The notes: generated by a model from the sequence alone, not told the origin. DNA of 64,000 nt from Filimonas sp. (GCA_017306865.1 JAFKHH010000015.1:248001-312000), one strand, 5' to 3'; positions 42,861 to 53,514 are shown, counted from the first letter of the stretch. Translations and numbers: made by a program.

Positions 42861-45449
42861 TTACTTTTTCTTCGCTGCCTTCTTAGGGGCCGCTTTCTTC
42901 GCCGCGGCTTTTTTAGGCGCTGCGCTTTTTTTAGCGGCCGCCTTTTTCGGTGCAAATGCACCAGGTACTTGCTCTTCAATCATCTTTTTCACCTCTTCCA
43001 AAGGAATATCTGCTACTTCTTCTGCTGCATATTTAGTACCGTCTGCCTTTCTACCAAGCTTCAGCATTTTTTTATTGAAACGGATAAATGCACCCCATCT
43101 GCCATTCTCAATTGTAATCTTTTCTGCAGGCCATTGCTGAATGTAACGGTTTGCTTCTTTGTCTACTTTTTTTACAATCAGCTCCTCACAGTCAGCCTGT
43201 GTCAGTGCATCAAAATTGTATGCACGCGGCACATTGATGAACATATCGTTCCATTTAATAAATGGACCGAAACGGCCTTTGCCTTTTGTTACAGGCTTGC
43301 CTTCATACATGGCGATAGGAGCGTCGGCAACCTGTTTTTCACTGATCACCTGTATCGCACGGTCCAGGTCTACTGTTACCGGATCTTCACCACGTGCAAG
43401 CGAAATAAAGTCTTCACCCCATTTTACATAAGGGCCAAAGCGACCTACATTCACTGCTACCTCTTTACCTTCATATTCGCCTAAGGTCAATGGTAGTTTA
43501 AACAGATCCATTGCCTCATCGTATGAGATCGTTTCTATACTCTGTGTAGCTTTCAATCTTGCAAAACGAGGCTTCTCTTCATCGTTCGGGTCACCAATCT
43601 GCACCATCGGGCCAAAGCGCCCCATACGGGCTATTACTTTCTTACCTGTTTCCGGTTCTGTGCCCAGTTCTCTTTCACCCTTCGCTCTTTCTGCAGTTTC
43701 CAGCGTTATTTCTATCTCGTTGTGGAAAGGTTTATAGAAAGAGTCGATCATATTGTTCCACTTCATTTTACCTTCTGCGATCTCGTCAAATTCCTTCTCA
43801 ATCTTCGCGGTAAAATTGTAGTCCATTACATTTTTAAAATACTGCTTCAAAAAGTCAGTCACTACCATACCTAAGTCAGTAGGGAAGAGCTTACTTTTTT
43901 CAGCGCCAGTATTTTCAGAGATCACTTCTTTGGTTATTTCATCTTTCTTGCTGAGGCGTACAATATTCACCTGGCGTTTCACACCTTCCTTATCACGCTT
44001 CTCTACATAATTACGCTTCATGATCGTACTGATCGTAGGTGCATACGTAGATGGACGGCCAATGCCTAACTCTTCCAGCTTTTTTACCAGTGATGCTTCC
44101 GTGTAGCGTGGTTGCGGGCGCGTGAACTTCTCAGTAGCTGTCATTTCTTTCAGGTCTACTTTCTGCTTCACGGCTAATGGTGGCAACATGCCTTCTGTAT
44201 CTTCTTCATCCTCATCATCACGGCCTTCAGAATAAGCCTTCAGAAAGCCATCAAACTTCAATACTTCACCAGTTGCGGTCAATTGTTCCTTGTTGGTAGA
44301 AATATCAATTTTTGCAACAGTTTTTTCAAATTCCGCCTCTGCCATCTGTGAAGCCATTGTACGCTTCCAGATCAGGTCATATAAACGCTTTGCATCAGGA
44401 TCGCTTACTGTATGATTGCTCATGTAAGTAGGGCGTATAGCCTCGTGCGCTTCCTGTGCATTTTCATTTTTGTTTTTGAATTTGCGCGGTTGGTAATACT
44501 TAGAACCGTAAGAGCTATGCACTTCATTTTTAATATCGCCCATAGCCGTATCACTCAGGTTAATGCTGTCCGTACGCATATAAGTGATATAACCGCTTTC
44601 GTACAGCTTTTGCGCCAGCAACATAGTTTTACTTACGCCATAACCCAGTTTACGGGAAGCTTCCTGCTGCAGGGTAGAAGTAGTGAACGGAGCTGCCGGA
44701 GAACGCTTAGAAGGTTTTACCTGTATATCAGATACTGTGTAAGTCGCGCCTTTACAGCTTTCCAGGAATTTTTCAGCAGACATCAGGTCGCTTACTTTCG
44801 ACGGGCCTTCTGCTTTAAACGAAACAGCTTTATCCTGTATGTCTTTTGCAGAAAACTGCGCTTCTATTTTATAACTACTTTCCGTGGTAAAATTGTTGAT
44901 CTCGCGCTCTCTTTCTACGATCAATCTTACGGACACACTTTGTACGCGCCCGGCGCTTAAACTGCGTTGCATACCCACTTTCCGCCATAAAACGGGGCTA
45001 AGTTCAAAGCCCACCAACCTGTCTAGTACACGGCGTGCCTGCTGCGCATTTACCAGGTCCATGTTTATATGACGTGGATTGTCCACTGCTTTTCGTATAG
45101 CAGGAGCAGTGATCTCGTGGAATACAATACGCTTGGTTGTTCTCGGATCGAGGCCTAATACTTCCGCTAAGTGCCAGCTAATGCTCTCACCTTCGCGGTC
45201 CTCATCCGATGCCAACCATACTTCATCAAATTTTTTAGATAACTGCTTTAACTCGCTGACCACTCGCTTCTTATCATCTGGAACAATGTATCTTGGCTGG
45301 TATTGATTTTGCAGATCTATGCCCATATCATCCTTCTCCAGGTCACGGATATGACCATAGGAACTCTTTACCTCGAAATCTTTTCCCAGGATCTTTTCTA
45401 TCGTTTTTGCCTTGGCAGGCGACTCAACTATCAGTAGGTTCTTTGCCAT
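42861..45449 (-). CDS. topA: DNA topoisomerase I
   Basis: An 862-residue type IA topoisomerase. Toprim: LLIVESPAKAKTIEKIL (Glu9) and DEVWLASDEDREGESISWHL. The catalytic Tyr is at about residue 290 in SGYITYMRTDSINLS. The C-terminus has four Gly-Arg-Phe/Trp-Gly repeats (GRFGPMVQIG, GRFGPYVKWG, GRFGPFIKWN, GRWGAFIRFN) without the Cys4 zinc fingers of the E. coli enzyme. A Lys/Ala-rich tail of about 30 residues ends the protein and probably binds DNA non-specifically. Confidence 0.97.
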   Translation of the reverse strand: MAKNLLIVESPAKAKTIEKILGKDFEVKSSYGHIRDLEKDDMGIDLQNQYQPRYIVPDDKKRVVSELKQLSKKFDEVWLASDEDREGESISWHLAEVLGLDPRTTKRIVFHEITAPAIRKAVDNPRHINMDLVNAQQARRVLDRLVGFELSPVLWRKVGMQRSLSAGRVQSVSVRLIVEREREINNFTTESSYKIEAQFSAKDIQDKAVSFKAEGPSKVSDLMSAEKFLESCKGATYTVSDIQVKPSKRSPAAPFTTSTLQQEASRKLGYGVSKTMLLAQKLYESGYITYMRTDSINLSDTAMGDIKNEVHSSYGSKYYQPRKFKNKNENAQEAHEAIRPTYMSNHTVSDPDAKRLYDLIWKRTMASQMAEAEFEKTVAKIDISTNKEQLTATGEVLKFDGFLKAYSEGRDDEDEEDTEGMLPPLAVKQKVDLKEMTATEKFTRPQPRYTEASLVKKLEELGIGRPSTYAPTISTIMKRNYVEKRDKEGVKRQVNIVRLSKKDEITKEVISENTGAEKSKLFPTDLGMVVTDFLKQYFKNVMDYNFTAKIEKEFDEIAEGKMKWNNMIDSFYKPFHNEIEITLETAERAKGERELGTEPETGKKVIARMGRFGPMVQIGDPNDEEKPRFARLKATQSIETISYDEAMDLFKLPLTLGEYEGKEVAVNVGRFGPYVKWGEDFISLARGEDPVTVDLDRAIQVISEKQVADAPIAMYEGKPVTKGKGRFGPFIKWNDMFINVPRAYNFDALTQADCEELIVKKVDKEANRYIQQWPAEKITIENGRWGAFIRFNKKMLKLGRKADGTKYAAEEVADIPLEEVKKMIEEQVPGAFAPKKAAAKKSAAPKKAAAKKAAPKKAAKKK

Positions 45450-45889
45450 AATTAATTCACGGTAAGCACTTTTATACGTAACGGTTCAGGGCGCAGCCCC
45501 GGCCGCTTTTTTTGCAAGGATAGTAAATAATTTAACTTGTCGTGTTATTAAGTTTTTATTGTTTATCCATTGTTGCCCCTGCAACAGCTTCTGTATAATG
45601 AACTTACAGATTGGTTTTGTAAACGGAAAAAACGGTTACTATATTATATATGGCATAGCTAAACGGATAAATTGTTAAATGGTTGTGTGATTAATTGCCG
45701 CATGGTTGAATTGTTACATTGTTGGGCTGTTTAATATAAGAGAGGTCGAACAGATGCGTAAAAACGAAACAACCCTGTCAGGGTTTGTACTGAGCATATA
45801 AAACAGCAATTAAACAATTCGACCATGCAACAATTAAACAATGTAACCATACAACAATTCCTATTTTTGCCCCTGAAACCACTACACGC
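45450..45889. repeat. Intergenic repeat block between topA and the UbiD gene
   Basis: 440 bases with no gene. Words AAATTGTTAAATGGTTGTG (about 45670), CATGGTTGAATTGTTACATT (about 45702), AACCCTGTCAGGGTT (45771-45785) and the inverted CCATGCAACAATTAAAC and CCATACAACAATTCC (about 45824-45861) form nested inverted pairs. Promoters of both divergent genes must lie in or beside it. Confidence 0.65.
45862..45869 (+). promoter_or_regulatory. Candidate -7 element for the UbiD-family gene
   Basis: TATTTTTG matches TAnnTTTG, 20 bases before the ATG. Confidence 0.4.
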
Positions 45890-47713
45890 ATGCAGTATTC
45901 ATCGCTGGAAGATTGTTTAAATGATTTAGAAAGGAACGGGCATTTAGTCAGGATAAAAGAAGAGGTGGATCCGCACCTGGAAATGGCAGCATTACACTTG
46001 CGTGTGTATGAGGCTCAAGGCCCCGCATTACTTTTTGAAAATGTAAAAGGCAGCAAATTCCAGGCTGCATCCAACATATTTGGCACACTTGACCGTAGCA
46101 AATTCATATTCCGGTCCACCCTCCAAAAAATGCAGCAACTGGTAGCATTAAAAAACGATCCTGTACAAGCGCTCAGGCATCCGTTTAAAAATATCAGTAC
46201 CGGCCTGGCTGCAACGAAGGCATTGCCGTTGAAGAATCCATTATCAAAACCTGTGCTGGCAAATAAAATACAAATAACAGACCTTCCCTTGATCCAACAC
46301 TGGCCTAAGGATGGTGGCGCGTTTGTTACGCTGCCGCAGGTATATACGGAAGATGCGGATAAGCCGGGTATTATGAGCGCCAACCTGGGCATGTACCGCA
46401 TACAATTGACGGGCAACGATTACGAATTGAATAAAGAAATAGGACTGCATTACCAGATCCATAGAGGTATAGGTGTGCATCAGTCTAAAGCCAACAGGAA
46501 AGGGGAGCCGCTTAAAGTAAGCATTTTTGTAGGTGGCCCGCCATCGCACACACTCGCGGCTGTAATGCCTTTGCCCGAAGGGTTAAGTGAGATGACCTTT
46601 GCCGGGGCATTAGGTGGAAGAAGATTCAGGTACACTTATGTAGATGGTTATTGCATTAGTACAGATGCTGACTTTGTAATTACGGGTGACATTTATCCCA
46701 ACGATACAAAACCGGAAGGCCCATTTGGCGATCATCTTGGTTATTATAGCCTCACACATCCTTTTCCTGTAATGAAGGTGAGGCAGGTATATGCACGTAA
46801 CAATGCAATATGGCCATTTACGGTAGTAGGCCGCCCACCGCAGGAGGATACCAGCTTTGGCGAACTGATACATGAAATAGCCGGTAACGCTCTACCTAAA
46901 GAAATTCCGGGGCTGAAAGAAGTATATGCAGTAGATGCAGCAGGCGTACATCCGCTATTATTGGCTGTGGGTAGCGAGCGTTACACGCCTTACGCGGAAA
47001 CACAGCAACCGGCAGAGCTATTAACTATTGCCAATCATGTATTAGGTTCAGGGCAACTGAGCCTTGCCAAGTTTTTATTTATTACCGCAGATCCGAATGA
47101 CAAGGTGCATGCGCATCATGTACAACCGTTCATGCAATACCTGCTGGAAAGAATAGACCTAAGCCGTGATGTTCATTTTTATACTAATGCTACAATTGAT
47201 ACGCTTGATTACTCAGGCACAGCATTAAACAGCGGAAGTAAAGTAGTGTTTGCCGCATACGGCGCGCCTAAAAGAACATTGTGTACGGAAGTGCCAACGG
47301 TGCTAAAGGAATTGCAACAGTTTGAAAACGCGCAACTGGCAATGCCCGGAGTAGTATGCTTGCAGGCTAAGCCTTTTACTACGTATGACAACGCACAGGA
47401 AGAGATGAATGTGTTGGATGAACAATTAAAACCGCATATACAATCATTACAAACTGTGCCATTGATAATAGTATGCGACGATGCTTCCTTTACGGCACAG
47501 ACAGAAAATAATTATCTCTGGGTAACTTATACGCGCAGCAATCCTTCCCATGACATTTATGGCGTAGATGCATTTATCAAACACAAACACTGGGGTTGTA
47601 ATGGCCCACTCATTATAGATGCACGCGTTAAACCGCATCATGCACCTGCATTAGAAAAAGATCCGAAGATGGAAAGGAGAGTGGATGAGTTGATGAGAAA
47701 GATAGGAATGTAA
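45890..47713 (+). CDS. UbiD-family decarboxylase
   Basis: A 607-residue protein. Family blocks: GPALLFENVKGSKFQAASNIFG, RGIGVHQSKANRKGEPLKVSIFVGGPPSHTLAA (split by eye), GALGGRRFRYTYVDG, EGPFGDHLGYYSLTHPFP and AIWPFTVVGRPPQEDTSFGE. UbiD enzymes use prenylated FMN to decarboxylate aromatic or unsaturated acids, in ubiquinone or menaquinone synthesis or aromatic degradation. No partner flavin prenyltransferase (UbiX) gene is in the window. A menaquinone-pathway role is plausible for this lineage but inferred. Confidence 0.88.
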   Translation: MQYSSLEDCLNDLERNGHLVRIKEEVDPHLEMAALHLRVYEAQGPALLFENVKGSKFQAASNIFGTLDRSKFIFRSTLQKMQQLVALKNDPVQALRHPFKNISTGLAATKALPLKNPLSKPVLANKIQITDLPLIQHWPKDGGAFVTLPQVYTEDADKPGIMSANLGMYRIQLTGNDYELNKEIGLHYQIHRGIGVHQSKANRKGEPLKVSIFVGGPPSHTLAAVMPLPEGLSEMTFAGALGGRRFRYTYVDGYCISTDADFVITGDIYPNDTKPEGPFGDHLGYYSLTHPFPVMKVRQVYARNNAIWPFTVVGRPPQEDTSFGELIHEIAGNALPKEIPGLKEVYAVDAAGVHPLLLAVGSERYTPYAETQQPAELLTIANHVLGSGQLSLAKFLFITADPNDKVHAHHVQPFMQYLLERIDLSRDVHFYTNATIDTLDYSGTALNSGSKVVFAAYGAPKRTLCTEVPTVLKELQQFENAQLAMPGVVCLQAKPFTTYDNAQEEMNVLDEQLKPHIQSLQTVPLIIVCDDASFTAQTENNYLWVTYTRSNPSHDIYGVDAFIKHKHWGCNGPLIIDARVKPHHAPALEKDPKMERRVDELMRKIGM

Positions 47714-47741
47714 AATTGTTTAATTGATACACTGTTAAATG

Positions 47742-47770
47742 GTCCAATTGTTTTATGATTGGACTTTTTT
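47742..47770 (+). terminator. Terminator after the UbiD gene
   Basis: GTCCAAT (47742-47748) pairs with ATTGGAC (47758-47764), followed by six T residues. Confidence 0.75.
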
Positions 47771-48232
47771 ATTTGACCGGCTTAAGAAATTCTATTTAGC
47801 TGCTGTTGCGTCGCACACTTGTGCACCCGTCCTTTACTCATCTTCAGTTATTCGAATGAGATAAACAATTCATGGTAAGCTATGAAGCTTTCACTACTGA
47901 CTATTCACAATTCACTCCAACAACTCATCAAAAAATCCTCATTTTAAAAAATAACACAAACGATTGTCTTGTGTTTTTTGTCTGCAAAAAATTAGTTCAT
48001 TTTTTCATTTCTCCTATGAAAATCGTATCTGGGAAGCAGACAAACGTTTGCGCAGAAAAATTTTGTGCTTCATTGTTTTTAAAGTCTTTTTATGTCGGCT
48101 TTTTATTGGTACTGCAAACTAATTGATTGCTTATTTAAAACGGGAACAATGAGAGAATCCAAATGTAAGGGGTTCAAACCAACTACTGTGTTTGATCCTG
48201 TGCTCTATTCTTTTATCCACAAAAAAGACAAC
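47771..48232 (+). promoter_or_regulatory. Leader region of the SusC gene with palindrome CAAACGTTTG
   Basis: About 460 bases without a clear gene. The palindrome CAAACGTTTG at 48041-48050 has the central CG dyad seen in many LacI-type operators and could be a regulator site. The frame of the SusC gene remains open back to 48092, and an ATG at 48149 could extend the protein by 28 residues. Confidence 0.35.
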
Positions 48233-51200
48233 ATGTACAACAAACTGATTGCTTTGCCCACGCGCAAAATGCGAAGGCATGTTAATCTGACTATGAGTGT
48301 AGGTCTGTGTTCATTACTTGTACTAAACACTTCTGCACTACATGCACGAGATGCCTTCTCTCCAGACTTTAAAGACGATTACTACCAGCAAACAGAAAAG
48401 GTGATTACCGGCCATGTAGTAGGCAAAGATGGCTTGCCGCTGGTGGCTGTATCTGTTATGGTAAAAGGAACTAAAACTGGTACCAGCACCGACAATGAAG
48501 GAAAATTCACGATCAAAGTGAACGACGATAATGCAGTGCTTGTATTTCAAAGCATAGGTAAGAAAGCCGTAGAGCTAAAGGCTTCCAATGCTGCTAATGT
48601 GGTAATGGAAGACGAAGACAACACGCTTACTTCAGTTATTCTGGTAGCGTTCGGTTCTCAGCAGAAGAAGAATGTAACATCTTCTATTTCGCAGGTAAAT
48701 ACAAAAGTAATGCAAGACAGACCGGTAAATAACCTGTCATCTGCATTGCAAGGGCAAGTGCCGGGTTTGAATGTTGTATCAAGTTCTGGTCAGCCGGGTG
48801 CAAACGCAAGCATTAATATCCGTGGTGTAGGTTCACTGATGAGTGGTACCTCTCCATTGATCATCGTAGATGGTATTCCAAGTTCATTGAGCATGGTAAA
48901 CCCTAATGATGTGGAATCTATTTCCGTATTGAAGGATGCCTCCGCATCTTCCTTGTACGGTGCGCGCGCCGCCAATGGTGTAATCCTGATCTCTACTAAA
49001 AAAGGCAAGCTGGGCAAAACGGTAGTAAACTATTCCGGTTATGCTGGCGTACAAAAGCCAACCGAATTGTTTAAAGAAGCTGATGCCTATAGCTATGCTA
49101 ACGCATACAATACAGCGCTGATGTATGACGCGATCACCAGGACGAATCCTACATTCAACGAATCCAGAAAAGTATTTACACAACAACAGTTAGATGGCTG
49201 GAAGTCCGGTGCAGTACCTAGCGTGAACTGGCGTAAAGCATTGTTCGATGCCAATGGTTTTACACAATCACACAACCTGACTATTTCAGGTGGTTTAAGC
49301 AATGAAAACGTAACGGTGCGTAACAACGCTTCTTTCGGTTACCTGCAACAAAATGGTAACGTGGTTAACACAAACTTTAAGCGTGTTTCTTTCCGTGACA
49401 ACGGACAAATAAAATGGAAACGTTTTAGCATAGATATGAACCTGGGGGTAACTTATACCAATAGCCAGGAGCCAACATCTGTTGCGGTAGGAGGCTTAAG
49501 CTCTATCATCAGTGCTATCAACAGGCAGCGCCCAATGGACTCTATTAAGCGTGCAAATGGCGATTGGAACATTACCGCTACAAACGATACACGTAACCCG
49601 GTACGCCAGGCTGAAGAAGGTGGCTTATCCAACACGAAGAACTATAACATACTAGCCAATTTTATTTTGGGCTATGATCTTACAAAAGACGTAACTGTTA
49701 AGTTCTCTAACGCAGTTAACTACCTTACCAGTAACCAGGATGTGTTTAAGAATACACTGAACTGGTACAATGGTGAAACAACCGGCCCAAATTCTTCTAC
49801 AAAAACAGATTATACAGATATTCACTACCTTCAACAATTAGACTTCTCTTATAAAAAATCTTTCGGCGATCATAATCTGAATATCATTGTAGGTGGTCAG
49901 CAAGAGTATCATACATACAGAAGCCTGATGGGATACAGGCAGGACTTTATCAACAATAGTTCTGGTAGCTTACAGCTAGGCTCTGCAACGGGGCTGAACA
50001 ATGGTAGCTCATATTATGACTGGGGCATTATGGGCGTATTTGGCAGGATCAACTATGACTATAAGAAAAGATACCTGTTAGAATTGAATGCAAGAGAAGA
50101 CGGCTCTTCCCGTTTGTCTCCGGGCAATAACTGGGATTTCTTCCCTTCTGTATCTGCAGGCTGGAGAATTTCTGAAGAAAATTTCATGGCGTCACTTAAA
50201 CCGGTTGTTTCTGAGTTGAAACTGAGAGGCAGCTATGGTGTGTTGGGTAACCAAAATTTACCGGGAGTACCTACCGGAGATATTAATAGCGCTTATTATC
50301 CGTATCAATCAATCGTCGGTGGTGCGGTAGATCCTGCATATTGGGGGCCATTGTACTACGTATTCGGCGGTCAGTTGATCAATCCGATGACACTTACACA
50401 AGATCCAAACAATAAACTTAGGTGGGAACGTACAGCTATTTTAGATGTTGCGGTAGAAGGTACTTTGTTCAAAAATATGATCAACTTCAGTATTGGTTAT
50501 TTTGATAAAACTACAAGAGGCATGTTGATGACGAAATATGTTTCTACCGTAAATGGCGCAAAAGATTACGTAGATAACATTGGTAAAATGCGTAACTCCG
50601 GCATTGAAGTGGAATTGGGTTACAATAAAACAACTGCCAGTGGATTTAACATAAGCCTGAATGGTAACTTTAGCTATATCTCTAATAAACTGCTAGACTT
50701 GGGCGGACAAAACCTGGTAGCTACAGGTGTAAATAAAAACACAGTAGGCTACCCAATCAATGCGTACTACCTGTACATCAACAATGGTTTGGTTACGAAG
50801 AATGAATTTCTTGATCCAAATTATACATTGCTGAACGGGCAGAAGTATGGTGACCAGAAAATACTGGACTACAATGGTGATAAGCTGATCAACGCTTCTG
50901 ACAAGGTGATGCAGAACAAAAGCAGCACGCCAAGATGGATGTACGGTCTCAACTTTGACGTGTCTTACAAAAACTTTGGCATAGCGGGTATGTTGCAAGG
51001 TGCTGCCGGCAACTACTTATACTTAGGCGCAAGCACTGGTTATGGCTTTAGCAGCGGTTATGGTATTACGAACTGGACTATTGCTAATTCTTACAATCCA
51101 TTGGTTGACGAGAATAATTACAACACAAGATTACCGCGTGTATCAGCAACAAATACGATTAACTCAGCATATCCTTCTACGGTATTCCTGTTTAACGCAT

Positions 51201-51421
51201 CTTATGTAAGGTTGAAAAACCTGCGGGTGTATTATACCGTACCGGCAACAGCTACGAAAAAAATCGGCATCAGCAATTTGCGTGTGTATGCATCAGGGCA
51301 GAATTTGTACACGCTTTCCAAACTACCAAGAGACCTGGGTATAGATCCGGAGATCAGCAGCGCTACTTCGGGTTATCCCCTGGTGAAGATCTGGACTTTT
51401 GGTGTAGACGTGACATTTTAA
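48233..51421 (+). CDS. SusC/RagA-family TonB-dependent outer-membrane transporter
   Basis: About 1062 residues from the chosen ATG, which gives a normal signal (LTMSVGLCSLLVLNTSALHA). An ATG at 48149 is possible. Order: carboxypeptidase-regulatory-like domain (ITGHVVGKDGLPLVAVSVMV), TonB-like transition, plug (VMQDRPVNNLSSALQGQVPG, IIVDGIPSSLSMVNPNDVES, LYGARAANGVILISTKKG), then the 22-strand barrel ending GVDVTF. No STN domain, so signalling to an anti-sigma factor is unlikely. It pairs with the SusD gene 21 bases downstream. No glycosidase flanks the pair, so the substrate is unknown. Confidence 0.95.
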   Translation: MYNKLIALPTRKMRRHVNLTMSVGLCSLLVLNTSALHARDAFSPDFKDDYYQQTEKVITGHVVGKDGLPLVAVSVMVKGTKTGTSTDNEGKFTIKVNDDNAVLVFQSIGKKAVELKASNAANVVMEDEDNTLTSVILVAFGSQQKKNVTSSISQVNTKVMQDRPVNNLSSALQGQVPGLNVVSSSGQPGANASINIRGVGSLMSGTSPLIIVDGIPSSLSMVNPNDVESISVLKDASASSLYGARAANGVILISTKKGKLGKTVVNYSGYAGVQKPTELFKEADAYSYANAYNTALMYDAITRTNPTFNESRKVFTQQQLDGWKSGAVPSVNWRKALFDANGFTQSHNLTISGGLSNENVTVRNNASFGYLQQNGNVVNTNFKRVSFRDNGQIKWKRFSIDMNLGVTYTNSQEPTSVAVGGLSSIISAINRQRPMDSIKRANGDWNITATNDTRNPVRQAEEGGLSNTKNYNILANFILGYDLTKDVTVKFSNAVNYLTSNQDVFKNTLNWYNGETTGPNSSTKTDYTDIHYLQQLDFSYKKSFGDHNLNIIVGGQQEYHTYRSLMGYRQDFINNSSGSLQLGSATGLNNGSSYYDWGIMGVFGRINYDYKKRYLLELNAREDGSSRLSPGNNWDFFPSVSAGWRISEENFMASLKPVVSELKLRGSYGVLGNQNLPGVPTGDINSAYYPYQSIVGGAVDPAYWGPLYYVFGGQLINPMTLTQDPNNKLRWERTAILDVAVEGTLFKNMINFSIGYFDKTTRGMLMTKYVSTVNGAKDYVDNIGKMRNSGIEVELGYNKTTASGFNISLNGNFSYISNKLLDLGGQNLVATGVNKNTVGYPINAYYLYINNGLVTKNEFLDPNYTLLNGQKYGDQKILDYNGDKLINASDKVMQNKSSTPRWMYGLNFDVSYKNFGIAGMLQGAAGNYLYLGASTGYGFSSGYGITNWTIANSYNPLVDENNYNTRLPRVSATNTINSAYPSTVFLFNASYVRLKNLRVYYTVPATATKKIGISNLRVYASGQNLYTLSKLPRDLGIDPEISSATSGYPLVKIWTFGVDVTF

Positions 51422-51442
51422 TACAAATCTTAAACGAATGCG

Positions 51443-53083
51443 ATGAAAAAATATAGTTTAATTACCTCGATCATAGTAGCAGCGTTGGGTTTTAGCTCTT
51501 GTGTTAAGCTAGACAGAACACCAACAGATGCTTATTCCTCTGGCACATTCTTTACATCGGAGCCCGCTGCATTGCAAAATCTTGCAGCCGTGTACCAGTA
51601 CACAAAAATGAGCGGCTTCTTCGAAGATGGCAATACCATTTATATGGATGATATTTCAGATAATGCCTATTGTCCTTTTGCCAACCAGTTGCCTTCCTTT
51701 ATAGCGCAGGGCACTGCTACAGCAGCAAAAATATCTGGCGCAGCGTATGTAGACCTGTATAGAACATACTTTACTTACATAGGCGTAAGGAATGCCAACT
51801 TCTTTCTGCAAAACATAGACGCTACGCCTATGGATGCGGATAAGAAAAAAGTGATGAAAGCAGAAGTACGTTTTCTGCGTGCCTTCAACTATGCACGTAA
51901 ACTCATGTGTTTTGGCGGAGTACCTATCGTAACTAAAGTGTTGGCGTATGGGGAAGAAAATAACATACCAAGAAGCACAGAAGCAGAGACTGCAAAGTTT
52001 GTTACTACCGAATTAGATTCAGCAGCCAATGTTTTACCGCTTACAAGAGGTTCTGCAGATTATGGACGTGTGACTAAAGGCGCTGCGCTGGCGCTGAAGG
52101 CTCGTGTGGAATTGTTTATGAAAGATTATGCCAATGCAGAGAAAGATGCAAAAGCTGTAATGGACCTGGGCCTTTACGACCTGTATAGCGATTACGAAGG
52201 CCTGTTTTGGGAGAAAAACCAGTCAGATGCGGGAAGAAATAAAGAAGTGTTACTGGAAGTAACTTACCAGGCGCCTACATGGGGTTCGTACATTGATGGG
52301 TTGTACACAGTAGCAGAAGGTGGATGGAACTCGGTGAATCCAACACAAAGCATAGTAGATGCTTATGAAACGAAAAATGGCAAACCTATTTCGCAAGACC
52401 CGACATATAATCCTGATAAGCCTTACGATAACCGTGATCCGCGTTTTTATGCATCTGTTATTTACCCGGGCCAAACATGGAATGGCAGGATCTTTAACAG
52501 CCTGCAACCCGTAGGGCCGGATGAGTATTACAACTCATCTAAAGGGAACAGATCACGTACGGGCTATTGCCTGCGCAAATTCTGTGCGCCACTGGATAAG
52601 TTGCCAAACGGCGATCCTACGCTTGCGCAAAATCTGAATTTTATCGTGATCAGGTATGCAGAGGTATTGCTAACCTATGCAGAAGCATTGATAGAGCAAA
52701 ACAAAGACTTGCCATTGGCAAAAGCTGCGATCGAAAAAGTACGCGCACGTGTAAATATGCCTGTGCTTACTGAAACAGATCAGAGCGGTCTGCGTGCAAG
52801 AGTACGTAATGAAAGAAGGGTAGAGCTGGCATTTGAAGGCTTCCGCTGGTACGATATGAAGCGCTGGCAGATCGGTGGCCAGGTAATGAATGGCCCGGTG
52901 TATGGCGTGCGCCCGGGTACGGTAAATATGACTACCGGCGTAGTTACATTCACCAGTCCAAATCACATTACTGTGGGTAGTGATCGCGTGTTTAATGAAA
53001 AGCGTGACTATTACTTCCCGATACCACAGGAAGACCTGGATGCGGATGCTGCCCTGATCGGCCATCAGAATCCGCTCTGGTAA
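51443..53083 (+). CDS. SusD/RagB-family outer-membrane lipoprotein
   Basis: A 546-residue lipoprotein: MKKYSLITSIIVAALGFSSC has the lipobox Cys at residue 20. SusD features include KLDRTPTDAYSSGTFF near the N-terminus, TPR-like helices (LKARVELFMKDYANAEKDA), and the C-terminal RVNMPVLTETD followed by NERRVELAFEGFRWYDMKRW, the family hallmark. It acts as the substrate-capturing lid of the SusC transporter encoded immediately upstream. A terminator hairpin follows. Confidence 0.96.
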   Translation: MKKYSLITSIIVAALGFSSCVKLDRTPTDAYSSGTFFTSEPAALQNLAAVYQYTKMSGFFEDGNTIYMDDISDNAYCPFANQLPSFIAQGTATAAKISGAAYVDLYRTYFTYIGVRNANFFLQNIDATPMDADKKKVMKAEVRFLRAFNYARKLMCFGGVPIVTKVLAYGEENNIPRSTEAETAKFVTTELDSAANVLPLTRGSADYGRVTKGAALALKARVELFMKDYANAEKDAKAVMDLGLYDLYSDYEGLFWEKNQSDAGRNKEVLLEVTYQAPTWGSYIDGLYTVAEGGWNSVNPTQSIVDAYETKNGKPISQDPTYNPDKPYDNRDPRFYASVIYPGQTWNGRIFNSLQPVGPDEYYNSSKGNRSRTGYCLRKFCAPLDKLPNGDPTLAQNLNFIVIRYAEVLLTYAEALIEQNKDLPLAKAAIEKVRARVNMPVLTETDQSGLRARVRNERRVELAFEGFRWYDMKRWQIGGQVMNGPVYGVRPGTVNMTTGVVTFTSPNHITVGSDRVFNEKRDYYFPIPQEDLDADAALIGHQNPLW

Positions 53084-53115
53084 TTGTATTTAATACCATT
53101 ATGTCGCAAAAAGCC

Positions 53116-53142
53116 AAGAGCCGCAGTAATACTGCGGCTCTT
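53116..53142 (+). terminator. Terminator after the SusCD operon
   Basis: AAGAGCCGCAGT pairs perfectly with ACTGCGGCTCTT around AAT, followed by GTATTTTAT. Confidence 0.8.
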
Positions 53143-53492
53143 GTATTTTATCCAACTAATGTAGTGCGGTCACTTTGTGTTCTCTGCTATACCTGTCTGG
53201 CTCATTTCAAATTTGAAATTACAAATCTCAAATTTTTTGTTTGATGATTTTGCGTGAAGTGTTATAAAAAATATAGGGGCGGAGGAAAACCAACGCCCCT
53301 TTTTCAACCCTAAACCCTTAAAAAACATTTTTAATATACACAAAACCATGCCAACTTTTGGCGCAACATCAATTTTTTCTGATCCTCAACGGGCTAGAAA
53401 TGTTTACATTTTCTTAAAACGCAGAAAACAGGCTTTTGTACGGCTGGGATGAAAAACAAACAGTCTGTGGCAGTATTTTTTGACATAAAAAA
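53143..53492. other. Non-coding stretch between SusD and ndk
   Basis: Contains a CTTTGTGTTCTCTGC word (about 53173), CAAATTTGAAATTACAAATC words (53205-53240) and a second terminator-like hairpin, AGGGGCG (53275-53281) with CGCCCCT (53294-53300) followed by TTTT. No credible open frame. What the second hairpin terminates is unclear. Confidence 0.5.
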
Positions 53493-53514
53493 TCCCGCTC
53501 TGACAGGAGCGGGA
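53493..53514 (-). terminator. Terminator of ndk
   Basis: TCCCGCTC pairs with GAGCGGGA; on the minus strand a run of T follows. It lies 26 bases past the ndk stop. Confidence 0.8.

Noticed and set aside
42855-43484. 209-codon open frame opposite the 3' end of topA, very rich in Cys and Phe
   Set aside because: It is the complement of the Lys/Ala-rich topoisomerase tail and its repeats; composition is an artefact of that.
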